Notes: generated from the letters alone by a model not told the origin. 64,000 bases of DNA from Paenibacillus sp. PvR098 (GCF_017833255.1 NZ_JAFIBU010000001.1:3838501-3902500), one strand, 5' to 3'; shown: positions 33,801 to 42,484, numbered from the stretch's first letter. Program-made: numbers and translations.

Positions 33801-36631
33801 ACAGCAAGGTTTATATTACCGGTCAAACGGACGCCGGAGCGAAGCTTGACATCAATGGAGCAAATGTCCCTATCGATGACGAAGGACGCTTCGTATATTA
33901 CGCTCCACTCGATTGGGGAGCGCAAGCGGATCGGAGTCGGATTACGATTACGGCATCCGATGAGATTGGCAATAAGACGGAATATGGCTTTGAGGTGCTG
34001 CGAGATACGGCAGGAATGATCCCGACGTACCCTAGCGATCTTGCGGCACTGACGACAAGAAGCGCGAAGATGAGCGCGCCTTATGAATTCGGCACGACCT
34101 CGCATCAGGCGTTGGCATACTCGGATAAGGTTCGCGTCTACGCGGTTCCGATGGTTGTGTCCTCCGTGGTGACTGTAGACGGACAAGAGCTTCCAGCAAG
34201 CGGTTATGTGGATGTCGAGGTGCCGGCGGCAGGACGTACCGTGCAAATACGGGTTCATTCTGACAACGCGGCAGATAAGCTGTACACGCTGCAAATTGAC
34301 GGAATGCGCTCCAGCGTGGCGGCCTTGCGTACGTTGAAGCTGAATAACGCCTCGGTTACGCAAACGGGTGAAGAACTGGCTGCACAGCCCTTTACAGGAG
34401 CAGAAGAGACCTATGCCGTTTATGTGGACAATGCGGTGGACACCGTTACCCTGACGCCAGGCGCGTTGAAGGCGGGATCAGGTATTCAGGTGAAGGGGCA
34501 AACCATCCAGAGTGGGCAAGCTTCCCAAACGATTCAACTGCAAGTTGGAGAGAATCCAATTCCTGTGGAGGTTACCTCGCCGGATGGCTCGGAAACGCGC
34601 AGCTACCAGATCACCGTATGGCGGGAACAAAGCAGTAACGCGCAGCTGCAGCAGCTGGGACTGGCTGCGGACGGAGCGAAGCTGGTACCCTCCTTTAATC
34701 CGGCTGCATTGAATTATCAAGTGCTCGTGCCTTATGCGACAGAAGCCTTTACGCTTTTGCCTGTTACGGAACAATCCGATGCAACGATTCGCATCGATGG
34801 TCAAGCCGTGACGAAAGGTTCTGCTCTATCCATTCCGTTTAACAAGGATGCACAAACATTTGCGGTCGAGGTAAGTGCGCAGGACGGCACAACACTCACG
34901 TATACCGTTTCCGTGCTGCGTCAGCAGGTGTTGCCTATACAGCCGCCTTTACTGGCGAGCTTGCAGGTGAATCCAGTTTTGAATAGCCCCTTTACACCTT
35001 ATAAGCTTAACTACAGTGCCCTTGGAACAACTCCTTACAGTAATGCGACGGTAACGGCGATCGCTAATGACCCGCAAGCCATTGTGACGGTCCAAGGGGT
35101 ATCTTTGAAGGGCGGCGGCAGATTCACGCCTGATCTCGATTTGGGAGATAATACGATTATCGTGAGTGTCGAATCCGCTGATCTAACCGCCTCTCAGACT
35201 TACTCCATCGATGTGGAGTATGTAGAGGAGAATTATTCTCAAGAGCCGGCCCAGAACGTGCGTCAAACGACGATTTCAGGCGGTACCGGAGCCTGGACGG
35301 ATCAAACCTCAATCGTTCGGACCCGTACGGAAGATGGAAGGACACTCGATACGGTGACGCTGAATGCCGAAAAAGCGCGCATCCTACTGGAAAAAGCGGT
35401 TCAGAACCAGGACGGCATCGCTCGTATCTATGTGACTGACGTGCCTGATGCACCTGCGGATGAGCGGATTGTAAGCTTAAACGCCGATACCGTGACCTTG
35501 CTTGCAAACGGCGGTATGTCGCTGCAAATCGTACTTCCTGAAGCGCAGCTCGCTCTATCGGCAGCTTCGCTGCAGCAGCTAAGTAAAGATGGAAAAGATG
35601 CTTATTTCCGGGTTGTTCCGAGTCGCTCCGACGCCGAGCGCAGCGAGGTTACATCGCGCGTTCAGGCCGCTGAGCTGGTGCAAAACGCGGCAGGAGGTCA
35701 ACCGGTCGCCATTATCGGACAACCGGTCAAGATTGAAACGAATTACTCGGGATACACGACAGAGCTCATATTACCGCTGAATAACTTGACGCTGCCTGAG
35801 AATGAAGCTGCAGCCCAAAAAATATTATCGGAGCTGGCAGTTTATATCGAGCACAGCGATGGCGACAAGGCGCTTTCGCAAGGAGAAATCCGTTATGATG
35901 CCGAAGGCAAGCTGGTCGGTATTGCTATTGAAATCAACAAGTTCAGTACATTTACAATCATTCAGAAGAATGGAACAGAGGCGTCTGAGGCCATTGAGCC
36001 TTACCTCTCGGGCTATCCGGATGGGACCTTCCGTCCTTCGCAAGCGATCACGCGTGCGGAGCTGGCAATGATTCTAAATCGCGTACTGACCCAGAAGGCG
36101 TCCGGGGACAGCGCTTCGTTATCGACACAGGAAGAACAGGCAGCTGCAGCCGGTTACCCTGATGTCCCTGCGTCGCACTGGGCGGCGGATGCGATCGCCC
36201 ATATTCAGCGTTCCGGGCTCATGGTCGGCGACACAAACGGTATGTTCCGTCCGGATGACGCTGTCAGCCGCGGGGAAATAGCTACTATTGCAAGCAGACT
36301 GCTGTCTGCGGCCAAGGCAGGCGATACCCCGGTAAGCAGCTATCGCGATATGGATGGTCATTGGGCATTCCAGTCCGTTACGCGAGCCAGTGCATCCGGG
36401 ATTTTGCAGGGCTACCCGGATGGTGCCTTTCTCCCGGATCAGGAGCTGAACCGCGCAGAAGCCGTGAAGGTGCTAAACCGCTTGTTTGAACGTCCGGTAT
36501 CCGAAGTTCTGTTGTCATCCAGCTGGCCGGATGTGCCGGAAGGACACTGGGCCTTGCAGGAAATCGAATCGGCTTCAAGCAGAGTGATTTTACTGCCGGA
36601 TGGTAGGGTAAATACGGTGCCTATTCGATAA
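27875..36631 (+). CDS. Giant exported Kelch/cadherin-like protein with SLH anchors
   Basis: 2,918 residues from TTG 27875 (GTG 27878 also fits the CGGAGGG at 27861-27867). A signal peptide (VLAKLLIVTLLTQL, cleaved near AFA-EEQ) leads to a Kelch-type beta-propeller (about 60-460; repeats of AMAYDxxxxxxVMFGG...DDTWIW type). A fibronectin-III-like domain (about 465-572), a long beta-rich central part with little recognisable homology, another FN3-like domain (about 1740-1835) and three cadherin-like beta-sandwiches (about 2149-2250, 2255-2349, 2359-2451) follow. SLH motifs close the protein (SGYPDGTFRPSQAITRAEL, GDTNGMFRPDDAVSRGE, GYPDGAFLPDQELNRAE; about 2709-2905), tethering it to pyruvylated wall polymer. 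It is likely an adhesin or surface glycan-binding protein. It lies next to the hybrid-sensor system. Confidence 0.92.
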   Translation: MVRKRWKSVLAKLLIVTLLTQLMPLLQGGLVTAFAEEQNGSTVMEQVYGGEPVQPAEPAAGAGTAPQQMQFTSASVPSDKITDYTWERITLNLAPDARQAAAMAYDENAGNAVMFGGQGNTSLLDDTWIWVGDQKTWHEELLNAAPKPSKRKGAVMAYDTVSQKVLLFGGEGESGVLNDTWLWNGQAAQWEQVTGLTASPPARAGAQLAFDGRQLVLFGGYTGSGNAKLPLGDTWLWDGTAWTQVQPAQSPPAAYGGQMAYDGNTAVLYGGNTGSVTITYQSTGTNETKTHTHDDSSPLLWRWDHAAQTWSSVNGPEGYGRSGQVMAYDGRRIVVFSGARDYVHMYNAVLVPGLKLPSSMYPPMFGSMAYGWTGSSWEFYPRTVSMETVYQSNKDNDGKVYDVQTVPNRLPFPISYASMAFDGKNFVVFGGNRSQISIMDKVFGSVVGAMPAGNVNETWVFGYSPPTAPGLKFDVDPVINYDPQHINDTVSVITNVYDDGTRTITSRGLEYRLFTETGDGPWTQVPYTDSASTGTGTFTVTLEGLTWQQEYEIRGYAVNEIGTSYTVTKRFVMKDDPNMTPPDVQYDRVGASVLHVKDKKRLVAVGTSVVNLLRKPLNGIHYYLQSQSGTTYALSYNILNDRQLELTWTGELPPGKYNVHLEHDFYDDHVFPEGLLVTALDFYKPRNFARVEVPSTSASNEVNSLVLQGPFTEDPSAPNVYVLNDASETVTINGSLMFKGSSLVVDKNGENGKAAISGEGRLYVNGGGALGSNLSYTIQDGPFTISSDNFSIALNSSEAADYLNIDMPVKASSLVFAKDGLRLTGDLQIGLQAGSQKVTDSVPVNDMTFRNNRFDLSGTFTMNNSFKVGPFNASETKFVVDTRFPYMAVSGKGSLPNTDLSFDMYMKTKQGRLDGVSFGMFRKMKLASTGLQVNYLYGSIDKLAEQTQIPQKFSVTGSVNDVIVPELKHPQVDYKFNLIGTDSINMDVSSYGFKASGTEYYYWLPVNNMSMQSVVNPAAAGMKGFSAPGFTSKGEVNIYEVVKGAIGTYSFNNKGFNGVIKGTVYVPKGIPRIGGATVRDVVLSVKETGIYGTFRHNGVGANLKYTFSNNTILFEVEAEPPKKKWWEKGLDFMNSVSDFMDAAEPWLDLAEELLLVNPDSPKRVTIASADTFKRVFTLEPISLSFQPEDTTQTDVKARIVDGQLTALDQTPLMTTEANGSNGRLTAGIAVTRSYNALIALTGDQRSAVLTAPAASGQREQIVQPEVFYDAAGDTTFMRLSLYPGNWKLVFSGSSRISVNELLFANESLTLAKLAELWKQTPERSVTSLTMEERGAYVLKIGAAQGEVIVYKPDGRPYSLQTAQNQPDWNAYRDANGNLYALLNAVEAGTWIISAGTSPTVALNSVPSQATIGEVAQWVQTQAYPTAFQMSSTFNKQAIVEIYGADAQTRLYAPSGELYSLQFDPNQSGMNAIYDEVQQKLTILLNGDDLSGQWKAVGSSFTSVVAYKSSRKLKSIKPLLMEGRFTKFFELAENGNYMLTVSGGDANTVITAPDGTPYALSFDAPNGNAYLQPAADRVPSTGLSGDPFQQTQIDTPNPANDGRDTLYVSLLNAPAGKWTIQNAKKVDLQIQKLIPLPALKASVSHVPGAENRIQVTWSMENAAPDAEVTVMLTDSADQYIGEVIADGLSASGSATIDIPASKMPGTYDVSVASVSADNAPVYAIAEGTVEVTAPYTLHAPEQPEVLSTGNGEVSLRFSSLSGNVTAYRIWVSGGADGEAAAPIMDFAPQSGNSQYAVVSGLSSGASYTFAVSAIGQEQGRLVLSPVSASVTTELPVPQPAVLAMSLDAGSHAVIERAYTALDGSEETLLLTAAEQASLQVTSDQGATLVLSVNGQQLSNQQVSTGGTYAFKLHELLNVSAMKEREYNLLIEAVNARGDRSLAYRKLFIDRTGPLLIASGGDDPQGNPLSLNGTVTGDSKVYITGQTDAGAKLDINGANVPIDDEGRFVYYAPLDWGAQADRSRITITASDEIGNKTEYGFEVLRDTAGMIPTYPSDLAALTTRSAKMSAPYEFGTTSHQALAYSDKVRVYAVPMVVSSVVTVDGQELPASGYVDVEVPAAGRTVQIRVHSDNAADKLYTLQIDGMRSSVAALRTLKLNNASVTQTGEELAAQPFTGAEETYAVYVDNAVDTVTLTPGALKAGSGIQVKGQTIQSGQASQTIQLQVGENPIPVEVTSPDGSETRSYQITVWREQSSNAQLQQLGLAADGAKLVPSFNPAALNYQVLVPYATEAFTLLPVTEQSDATIRIDGQAVTKGSALSIPFNKDAQTFAVEVSAQDGTTLTYTVSVLRQQVLPIQPPLLASLQVNPVLNSPFTPYKLNYSALGTTPYSNATVTAIANDPQAIVTVQGVSLKGGGRFTPDLDLGDNTIIVSVESADLTASQTYSIDVEYVEENYSQEPAQNVRQTTISGGTGAWTDQTSIVRTRTEDGRTLDTVTLNAEKARILLEKAVQNQDGIARIYVTDVPDAPADERIVSLNADTVTLLANGGMSLQIVLPEAQLALSAASLQQLSKDGKDAYFRVVPSRSDAERSEVTSRVQAAELVQNAAGGQPVAIIGQPVKIETNYSGYTTELILPLNNLTLPENEAAAQKILSELAVYIEHSDGDKALSQGEIRYDAEGKLVGIAIEINKFSTFTIIQKNGTEASEAIEPYLSGYPDGTFRPSQAITRAELAMILNRVLTQKASGDSASLSTQEEQAAAAGYPDVPASHWAADAIAHIQRSGLMVGDTNGMFRPDDAVSRGEIATIASRLLSAAKAGDTPVSSYRDMDGHWAFQSVTRASASGILQGYPDGAFLPDQELNRAEAVKVLNRLFERPVSEVLLSSSWPDVPEGHWALQEIESASSRVILLPDGRVNTVPIR

Positions 36632-36682
36632 GAGGACGTATGGCAGTTCAGCCTTTAATCATGATATTCAGATAAAAAGGAA

Positions 36683-37076
36683 GGGGCTGTCTCATAAGTA
36701 GTATCAAAACTACTGAGAAACAACCATAGTTTACAAATAAGCCAACGATTGAGTGAAAAAGAGCGAGTTTGGTGGTCAGATTCCCACCCATACTCGCTCT
36801 TTTTCCTTCGTTGTTGCCCATGTGAGTAGATTATGGGCAAGGGAAAGCCACCCGACCTCCAGGCTCACTTTAGGCAAGCCGCGAAGCAGGAAACGCCGGA
36901 AGCTCCGGTTGCTTTTCATTTGTCCAAACACACTCTCGGGTTCAATCATACGACGAACGGAAAGCTTGTATCCTTCTTCACTTTGGAGCAGCTCTCGTGC
37001 TTGCTGCTTCTGACGAAGATACTTCATGCTGACCCGCATTTCCCTAGCTTCATACTGTATCGACTTATCCGGTTAT
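36683..37076 (-). mobile_element. IS1182-type transposase remnant
   Basis: Minus-strand frame with YEAREMRVSMKYLRQ, LSVRRMIEPESVFGQMKSN and LRGLPKVSLEVGWLSLAHNL is the C-terminal end of an IS1182-family DDE transposase, including the catalytic Glu region EPESVFG. Everything upstream of about 37,076 is lost. The sequence GGGGCTGTCTCATAAG at 36683 fits the terminal inverted repeat of this family, so the right IS end is preserved. An internal terminator (AAAAAGAGCGAGT with ACTCGCTCTTTTT, about 36767-36806) follows the transposase stop. The element is dead; the missing left end means any mobilisation has ceased. Confidence 0.75.
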
Positions 37077-37337
37077 CCATATATTCGACGCTTCGGTTTG
37101 AATGGCTTCAGCCTTCGTTCTGCCGAATCTACCTGTACTCCATACCCCATAGCCTGTCAGCCATGACGCATGCAGGAGTATTGGCGGGATGGCAAGTCTT
37201 AAGGATTCGATCCTCTCGCGTAAATCCGTTTCGTCTAACAACTTTGCATACCGTAAGGTCATTTCAGGAGAGGCATGGGCTAAAACTGAATCGGTAGGAG
37301 TTAGCAGTTCAGGTTCCAAAGTGACCTGATTGAACAA
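37065..37337 (-). pseudogene. Tyrosine recombinase (integrase) fragment
   Basis: The minus-strand frame contains LAHASPEMTLRYAKLLDET, which matches the C-terminal box of phage-type integrases (LGHxSxxMTLRYAH, including the His of the second box and the catalytic Tyr). The rest of the frame is unlike the family and the fragment is fused directly to IS debris. It is evidence of a previous integrase-bearing element immediately left of the beta-lactam resistance genes. Confidence 0.6.
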
Positions 37338-37346
37338 AAAATGAGT

Positions 37347-37411
37347 TTGACATTTTCAGATTACAAATGTAGTATTGGATTACACTTGTAATATGTGATT
37401 ATACAAGTAAT
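37347..37411 (+). promoter_or_regulatory. BlaI-regulated promoter with three operators
   Basis: TTGACA (37347-37352), a 17-bp spacer and TAGTAT (37370-37375) form a near-consensus SigA promoter. BlaI/MecI-type dyads TACAAATGTA (37362-37371, overlapping the -10), ATTACACTTGTAAT (37379-37392) and, weaker, ATTATACAAGTAAT (37398-37411) follow. Repressor bound here would block transcription of the beta-lactamase gene, and possibly of the PBP gene by read-through. Confidence 0.85.
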
Positions 37412-37491
37412 CAATTAAAGAATGGAGGATAGATTTGTTTTCTAAAAAGTAGCGCATTTGTATTTTGAAGATCAGAAATGAGGATTGGACT

Positions 37492-38454
37492 TTGAAAACA
37501 AAACATGGATTTATATTTCGAGTAAACAAGCTAAAAATGGCCGCATCGATGTTTTTGATCGCTCTTCTGCCGCTGATCGGCTGCGCAAAGACTGAAGTGC
37601 CTACGGCTGCTGTCAAGAATGAAGAGACATTGCCATCGGCTAAACCGGCCGTCACGGATCAATCGTTTTTACAACTAGAGAACGAATATAATGCTAGGCT
37701 CGGCGTTTACGCAATCGATACCGGAACGGGACGCACGATTGCTTACCGGCCAGATGAGCGGTTCGCTTATGCGTCTACATACAAAGCTCTGGCGGCAGGT
37801 GCAGTTCTGCTGAAGAGCTCGATCGAGGAACTTGATGAAATCATCACCTATTCCAGTGATGAGTTGGTTACCTATTCGCCCATTACGGAAAAGCATGTAT
37901 CGACTGGAATGACTCTAAGGGAAATAAGCGATGCTGCCGTTCGCTATAGCGATAATACGGCGGGAAATCTCTTGTTCAAGCGGCTAGGAGGTCCCGCCGG
38001 CTTCGAAGCGATTCTTAAGCAAATCGGCGATAATGTCACACAAGCGGACCGCTACGAAACCGAGCTGAACGAAGCCGCCCCTGGAGACGACCGTGATACA
38101 AGCACGCCAAGGGCTCTTGCCACCTCACTTCACGCTTTTACAGTCGGTGACGCGCTTCCGGCAAATAAACGTACGATCCTTACGGATTGGCTGCGAGGAA
38201 ACACGACAGGAGACGAACTGATTCGCGCGGGTGTACCTGAGGGCTGGACGGTCGGAGATAAAACCGGCGCAGGGAATTATGGAACGCGAAACGACATTGG
38301 TATTGTTTGGCCTCAGAACGGCGATCCCATCGTCATTGCGATACTGTCAAGCCGCGATAAGAAGGATGCCGGCTATGACAACTCACTCATCGCACAGGCT
38401 TCCAAGGCTGCATTGGACGCTTTGATGCGAAACGCTAAGGACCCGTCACAATAA
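37492..38454 (+). CDS. Class A beta-lactamase, membrane-anchored
   Basis: About 320 residues from TTG 37492 (TGAGGA 7 nt upstream). The lipoprotein signal [12 protein letters not shown] anchors the enzyme outside the membrane. The class A motifs are all present: STYK (nucleophile Ser95, Lys98), SDN (Ser153), ETELN (general base Glu189) and KTG (Lys257). It hydrolyses penicillins and perhaps cephalosporins; the spectrum cannot be predicted. It is the first gene of a cluster with a MecA-like PBP, BlaR1 and BlaI and is preceded by BlaI operators, so it is inducible. A hairpin after the stop may lower read-through into the PBP gene. Integrase and IS debris directly upstream suggests acquisition. 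Confidence 0.93.
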   Translation: MKTKHGFIFRVNKLKMAASMFLIALLPLIGCAKTEVPTAAVKNEETLPSAKPAVTDQSFLQLENEYNARLGVYAIDTGTGRTIAYRPDERFAYASTYKALAAGAVLLKSSIEELDEIITYSSDELVTYSPITEKHVSTGMTLREISDAAVRYSDNTAGNLLFKRLGGPAGFEAILKQIGDNVTQADRYETELNEAAPGDDRDTSTPRALATSLHAFTVGDALPANKRTILTDWLRGNTTGDELIRAGVPEGWTVGDKTGAGNYGTRNDIGIVWPQNGDPIVIAILSSRDKKDAGYDNSLIAQASKAALDALMRNAKDPSQ

Positions 38455-38459
38455 TCACA

Positions 38460-38506
38460 ATGAAAGGCTTGCAAATTGCTTATAAGGCAGTTAGCGAGCC
38501 TTTCAT
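38460..38506 (+). terminator. Hairpin between the beta-lactamase and PBP genes
   Basis: ATGAAAGGCT (38460-38469) pairs with AGCCTTTCAT (38497-38506). No long T-run follows, so it is probably a weak terminator or an mRNA-processing/stability hairpin. Confidence 0.55.
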
Positions 38507-38542
38507 ATGATTCCTTAATTATTGTTCAAAGGAGAGTGCCTT

Positions 38543-40564
38543 ATGAAGAACGCTCGTTTTTTATTCTGCATGTTCCTATTCCTATGCGTTCTGACGGGCT
38601 GCAAAGAGAAGATTCAACCGGAAGATGTGTTTACAAGCTATATCGGGTATTGGCAGCATGGACAATATGAACAAATGTACGAACTGATCAAACCGGCCCA
38701 AGACATGATGACGAAGGATGAGTTCGTCACTCGCTATCATTCCATCTACGAAGGGATCGAAATGAGCAATCTTAGCGTTACCCCCGTTATTCATGCCGAC
38801 GAAGCGGGAAAAGACGCATTGGACATCAAGACGTTCCCTTATCAACTTAAGATGGACACCGCGGCAGGACCGATCGCTATCGACGGTGCCATGCAAATCA
38901 TTAGAAACAAAGAAACGAATCAGGAATGGAAAGTGGCATGGAAGGAATCCTTACTATTCCCGTCGATGGAAAAAGGAGATAAGGTGAACGTTCGTACGCT
39001 GAAGGCGGAAAGGGGGGACATCTATGACCGGTTTGGCCGGAAGCTTGCTGCAAACGGAAGCATCGAAGTGCTAGGGATCGTTCCGGGTCAGCTTGGGGAT
39101 GCGAAGAAGGAAATAATCGCCAAGCTCGCGGAGAGGATTGCGGTTCCGGAATCGTTTATTCAGCAAAAACTCGCGGCTTCATGGGTCAAAGATGATGCTT
39201 TCGTACCCATCGTCAATGTGACGGGAGATCGGGGTAAACTTGATTTTAGCGATTTGCAGGGGGTAACCAAAAGAGAGAAAAGTGCAAGGATATACCCATA
39301 CGGAGAAGCTGCCGCTCATTTGACCGGGTATATCCGACAAGTCACTTCCGAAGATATCGAAAAGCATCCGGAAAAACGGTTCGGTCCTACCGACGTTGTC
39401 GGGAAAGCGGGAATGGAGATGCTTTACGAGGATCGACTAAGGGGACGGGACGGTATCCAAATCACAATCGTCAAAGCGGAAGGACAGGTAAAAGAAACGC
39501 TTGCCAAGGTCGAGCCTGTGAACGGAGAGAATATCCATACGACGATCGATGCGCTGCTGCAGGATTCGATTTATCGATCGTTGAAGGCAGACGCGGGAAC
39601 GGGGGCCGCCATTCACCCCCGGACGGGTGAGATTTTGGCGTTGGTCAGCAGTCCGGCTTACGATCCGAATCTTTTTATTCAAGGGTTATCTTCGGAACAA
39701 TGGAATTTGTGGAACGAAGACCCCAAGAAGCCGCTTTTAAATCGATTTACAAAACTGTACGCACCGGGTTCCGTATTTAAACCGATCACTGCTTCTATCG
39801 GATTAAAGCTTGGGGTAAGCGCGGTCAATGAGATCAAGACCATCACTGGATTACGGTGGGCGAAAGATGAAAGCTGGGGCAGCTATTATGTGAAACGGGT
39901 AAGAGATGTTCCCGTCGAGAGCCTTACGGACGCTATCGTAAACTCAGACAATATATACTTGGCCCAAGAGGCAATCGAAATCGGTGTGGACAATTTCAGC
40001 AAGGAGGCCAAAAAATTCGGGTTTGGAAGGCCCTTGCCGATTTCGTACCCGTTTCCCCAAGCGAGTTTATCGAACAACGGTTTAACCAGTGAGATCCTGT
40101 TGGCCGATTCCTCCTACGGACAAGGAGAAGTCGCGATGAGTCCGCTGCACCTGGCCTTATCCTATACCCCATTTATCAATGGAGGGGAGCTGATAACGCC
40201 AGTACTGGAGCTTATGGAAGGCGAGGAGCCTCGGGGCAAACCATGGGGAGAGCCGGTTCTGGCTCCGGAAACGGCCACAGCGGTAAATCGCATGCTGCTT
40301 GAGGTTGTCGAAAATCCTAAGGGTACAGGACACGGATCGTATGTAAAAGGTCGTCGGATTGCGGGGAAAACCGGTACAGCGGAGTTAAAAAGAAGCAAAG
40401 AGGAGAAAGGTCAAGAAAACGGTTGGTTCGTGGCTTATGATGCGGAACGAACCGATATATTGATGGCGGTCATGATCGAAGATGTGCAGAATCGCGGCGG
40501 GAGCGCTTATGTCGTAAGAAAAACGGCACCTGTTCTCCGAGAGTACCTAGAGGGTCGGCATTGA
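38543..40564 (+). CDS. MecA/PbpC-like penicillin-binding transpeptidase
   Basis: Class B high-molecular-weight PBP of about 673 residues from ATG 38543 (AAAGGAGAG upstream). The N-terminus carries a lipobox-like LTGC after a hydrophobic stretch. It is followed by an NTF2-like MecA_N domain (about 25-145: DVFTSYIGYWQHGQYEQMYEL), a PBP dimerisation domain (RGDIYDRFGRKLAANG) and a transpeptidase domain with SVFK (Ser410, Lys413), SDN in IVNSDN and KTGTAE (Lys609). This is the architecture of staphylococcal PBP2a and B. subtilis PbpC. Placed between a beta-lactamase gene and blaR1-blaI, it probably supplies cross-linking of low beta-lactam affinity when the native PBPs are inhibited; the affinity is inferred. 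There is no operator just upstream. Confidence 0.9.
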   Translation: MKNARFLFCMFLFLCVLTGCKEKIQPEDVFTSYIGYWQHGQYEQMYELIKPAQDMMTKDEFVTRYHSIYEGIEMSNLSVTPVIHADEAGKDALDIKTFPYQLKMDTAAGPIAIDGAMQIIRNKETNQEWKVAWKESLLFPSMEKGDKVNVRTLKAERGDIYDRFGRKLAANGSIEVLGIVPGQLGDAKKEIIAKLAERIAVPESFIQQKLAASWVKDDAFVPIVNVTGDRGKLDFSDLQGVTKREKSARIYPYGEAAAHLTGYIRQVTSEDIEKHPEKRFGPTDVVGKAGMEMLYEDRLRGRDGIQITIVKAEGQVKETLAKVEPVNGENIHTTIDALLQDSIYRSLKADAGTGAAIHPRTGEILALVSSPAYDPNLFIQGLSSEQWNLWNEDPKKPLLNRFTKLYAPGSVFKPITASIGLKLGVSAVNEIKTITGLRWAKDESWGSYYVKRVRDVPVESLTDAIVNSDNIYLAQEAIEIGVDNFSKEAKKFGFGRPLPISYPFPQASLSNNGLTSEILLADSSYGQGEVAMSPLHLALSYTPFINGGELITPVLELMEGEEPRGKPWGEPVLAPETATAVNRMLLEVVENPKGTGHGSYVKGRRIAGKTGTAELKRSKEEKGQENGWFVAYDAERTDILMAVMIEDVQNRGGSAYVVRKTAPVLREYLEGRH

Positions 40565-40647
40565 GAAGTTAGTTTGATAAACCGATATAGAAATGCGATA
40601 TTTTTAGTAGGTACCTTTGTAAAGGTTGAAGGAGGGAGACAGGCAGC

Positions 40648-42426
40648 ATGTTTTTTTCGATGTTTGTGATAAGTATCGTCGTTTCTTTTTTTTCCACCGC
40701 TGGTATTATGCTGATTAAAGCAATCTTTCAAAAGCAGCTTACTGCAAAATGGCACTATAATTTATGGTTTTTATTGATGGTTGCATTAACGATTCCGTTG
40801 ATCCCGAGTCATTTTTTTCAATTCGGAACGGTTTTTGCCGGCTTCGATGGGAGTCTATACAATGGAATAGGTTTTTCTGCAACCGGCTCAGGAACTCAAA
40901 ACCCTGGAAATGCGAATGGGCTGCAGGAATTTACGATTTCCGTAAATCGTTCCGCTCCGGCATTTCTTCAGATCATTACACCCGCAGTTTGGTTTGCCGG
41001 GATGTTCGCCTTTGCTATGTTAACCATGCATTCTTGGCTCAAAATCAGGAATATGAAAAAGAGGTCCCGTCGCGTATCCAATCAAGAGGTTTTAGACTTA
41101 TTAGAGCGGTGCAAACAACATCTGCATATGGATAGAGATTTGATCGTCTTGGAATCGCCGCTTGTAAAATCTCCGATGTTGGTTGGTTTGTTTAAGACGT
41201 ATCTTGTGTTTCCAGTCCAATTCACCGAATGGCTTTCTCTAGACGAAATAAAATATATTTTTCTGCACGAATTGAATCACTTGAAACAAAAGGATAACAT
41301 AACGAATTATGGGATCGTCGTGTTTCAACTCATCTATTGGTTCAACCCCCTTGTTTGGATCGCATTTAAAAAAATGAGATTGGATCGTGAAATCGCCTGC
41401 GATATCGCTGTGCTGCAATCATTGGACGACCATTGCCATGCCGAATACGGCCATACGATTATCAACTTTGCGGACAAAGCGTCACAGCCTATGAATTTCG
41501 CTTTGGCAAGTCAACTCGTCAGTCCAAAAAGCCAAATCAAAAAACGCATCGAAACGATTGCAAGATTTCAGGCTGAATCAAAGGGGTTGAAAATAAAAAG
41601 CCTCGCTGTTTTTTTGCTTGCGGGCGTCTTCGTTTCAAGTCAAATTCCGCTCGTTTCCGCGATGGCCCGCGATGACGATCAACGCTATTCCTTTACAGGC
41701 GAACGTACCGTTTACGAGGATCTAAGTTCCTATTTTTCCGGTTATGAAGGAGCTTTTGTATTGTACGATCTGCATGCCGATCAATATCGTATTTACAACG
41801 AACGGAAAAGCACATGGCGGGTTTCCCCGGATTCCACTTACAAAATGTATAGCGCTTTGATTGGTCTGGAGTCCAACGTCATTTCGGACAAAAATTCCAA
41901 AATCGAATGGAATGGCGATATGTATCCATATGAGGCATGGAACAAGGATCAAAATTTGTCTACGGCGATGAAGAACTCCGTAAATTGGTATTTCCAAGCT
42001 ATGGAGAGCAGGATGGATCGGACGAAGCTGCAGGCATATATAAAACAATTAGGCTATGGGAATGCTGACATTTCCGGTGGAACGGAGCCGTTTTGGCTGG
42101 AATCTTCATTAAAAATTTCTCCGGTTGAACAGGTACAACTTTTGAAGGCATTGTATACAAACCAATTTGGATTCCAGGAGAAACATATCCAGACCGTGAA
42201 AGATGCGATAAAATTGGAAGAAAAGGATGGCGCGCATCTTTCCGGCAAGACAGGTACGGGCGCTGTCAATCATAAAAATATAAACGGATGGTTTATTGGG
42301 TATGTAGAGAACAATGGCAATACCTACTTCTTTGCAACGAACATTCAAAATGAAGATCACTCGAACGGGAGTAAGGCGGCGGAAATCACATTAAAAATTT
42401 TGAGGGATAAAGGCATATATTCATGA
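40648..42426 (+). CDS. blaR1: BlaR1/MecR1-type beta-lactam sensor-transducer
   Basis: 592-residue membrane receptor. Four hydrophobic segments surround an M56-type metalloprotease core with the zinc motif HELNH (His207-Glu208...His211) and a downstream Glu in RLDREIACDIAV. The C-terminal extracellular penicillin sensor resembles class D beta-lactamases: STYK (Ser396, Lys399), a SVN-type motif in KNSVNWY and KTGTG near residue 533. Acylation of the serine by a beta-lactam activates the protease and leads to BlaI removal. GAAGGAGGG precedes the ATG. It lies between the PBP gene and blaI; the blaI stop-start gap holds a BlaI operator. Confidence 0.95.
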   Translation: MFFSMFVISIVVSFFSTAGIMLIKAIFQKQLTAKWHYNLWFLLMVALTIPLIPSHFFQFGTVFAGFDGSLYNGIGFSATGSGTQNPGNANGLQEFTISVNRSAPAFLQIITPAVWFAGMFAFAMLTMHSWLKIRNMKKRSRRVSNQEVLDLLERCKQHLHMDRDLIVLESPLVKSPMLVGLFKTYLVFPVQFTEWLSLDEIKYIFLHELNHLKQKDNITNYGIVVFQLIYWFNPLVWIAFKKMRLDREIACDIAVLQSLDDHCHAEYGHTIINFADKASQPMNFALASQLVSPKSQIKKRIETIARFQAESKGLKIKSLAVFLLAGVFVSSQIPLVSAMARDDDQRYSFTGERTVYEDLSSYFSGYEGAFVLYDLHADQYRIYNERKSTWRVSPDSTYKMYSALIGLESNVISDKNSKIEWNGDMYPYEAWNKDQNLSTAMKNSVNWYFQAMESRMDRTKLQAYIKQLGYGNADISGGTEPFWLESSLKISPVEQVQLLKALYTNQFGFQEKHIQTVKDAIKLEEKDGAHLSGKTGTGAVNHKNINGWFIGYVENNGNTYFFATNIQNEDHSNGSKAAEITLKILRDKGIYS

Positions 42427-42484
42427 CATCTTGGTGGATCCGCCGAACATTGCAACGGCAGATTTCCCAAGGTAGCATGTAAAC

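Noticed and set aside
36767..36806. Hairpin after the transposase remnant as a separate regulatory RNA
   Set aside because: It is the ordinary transposase terminator inside the IS end.
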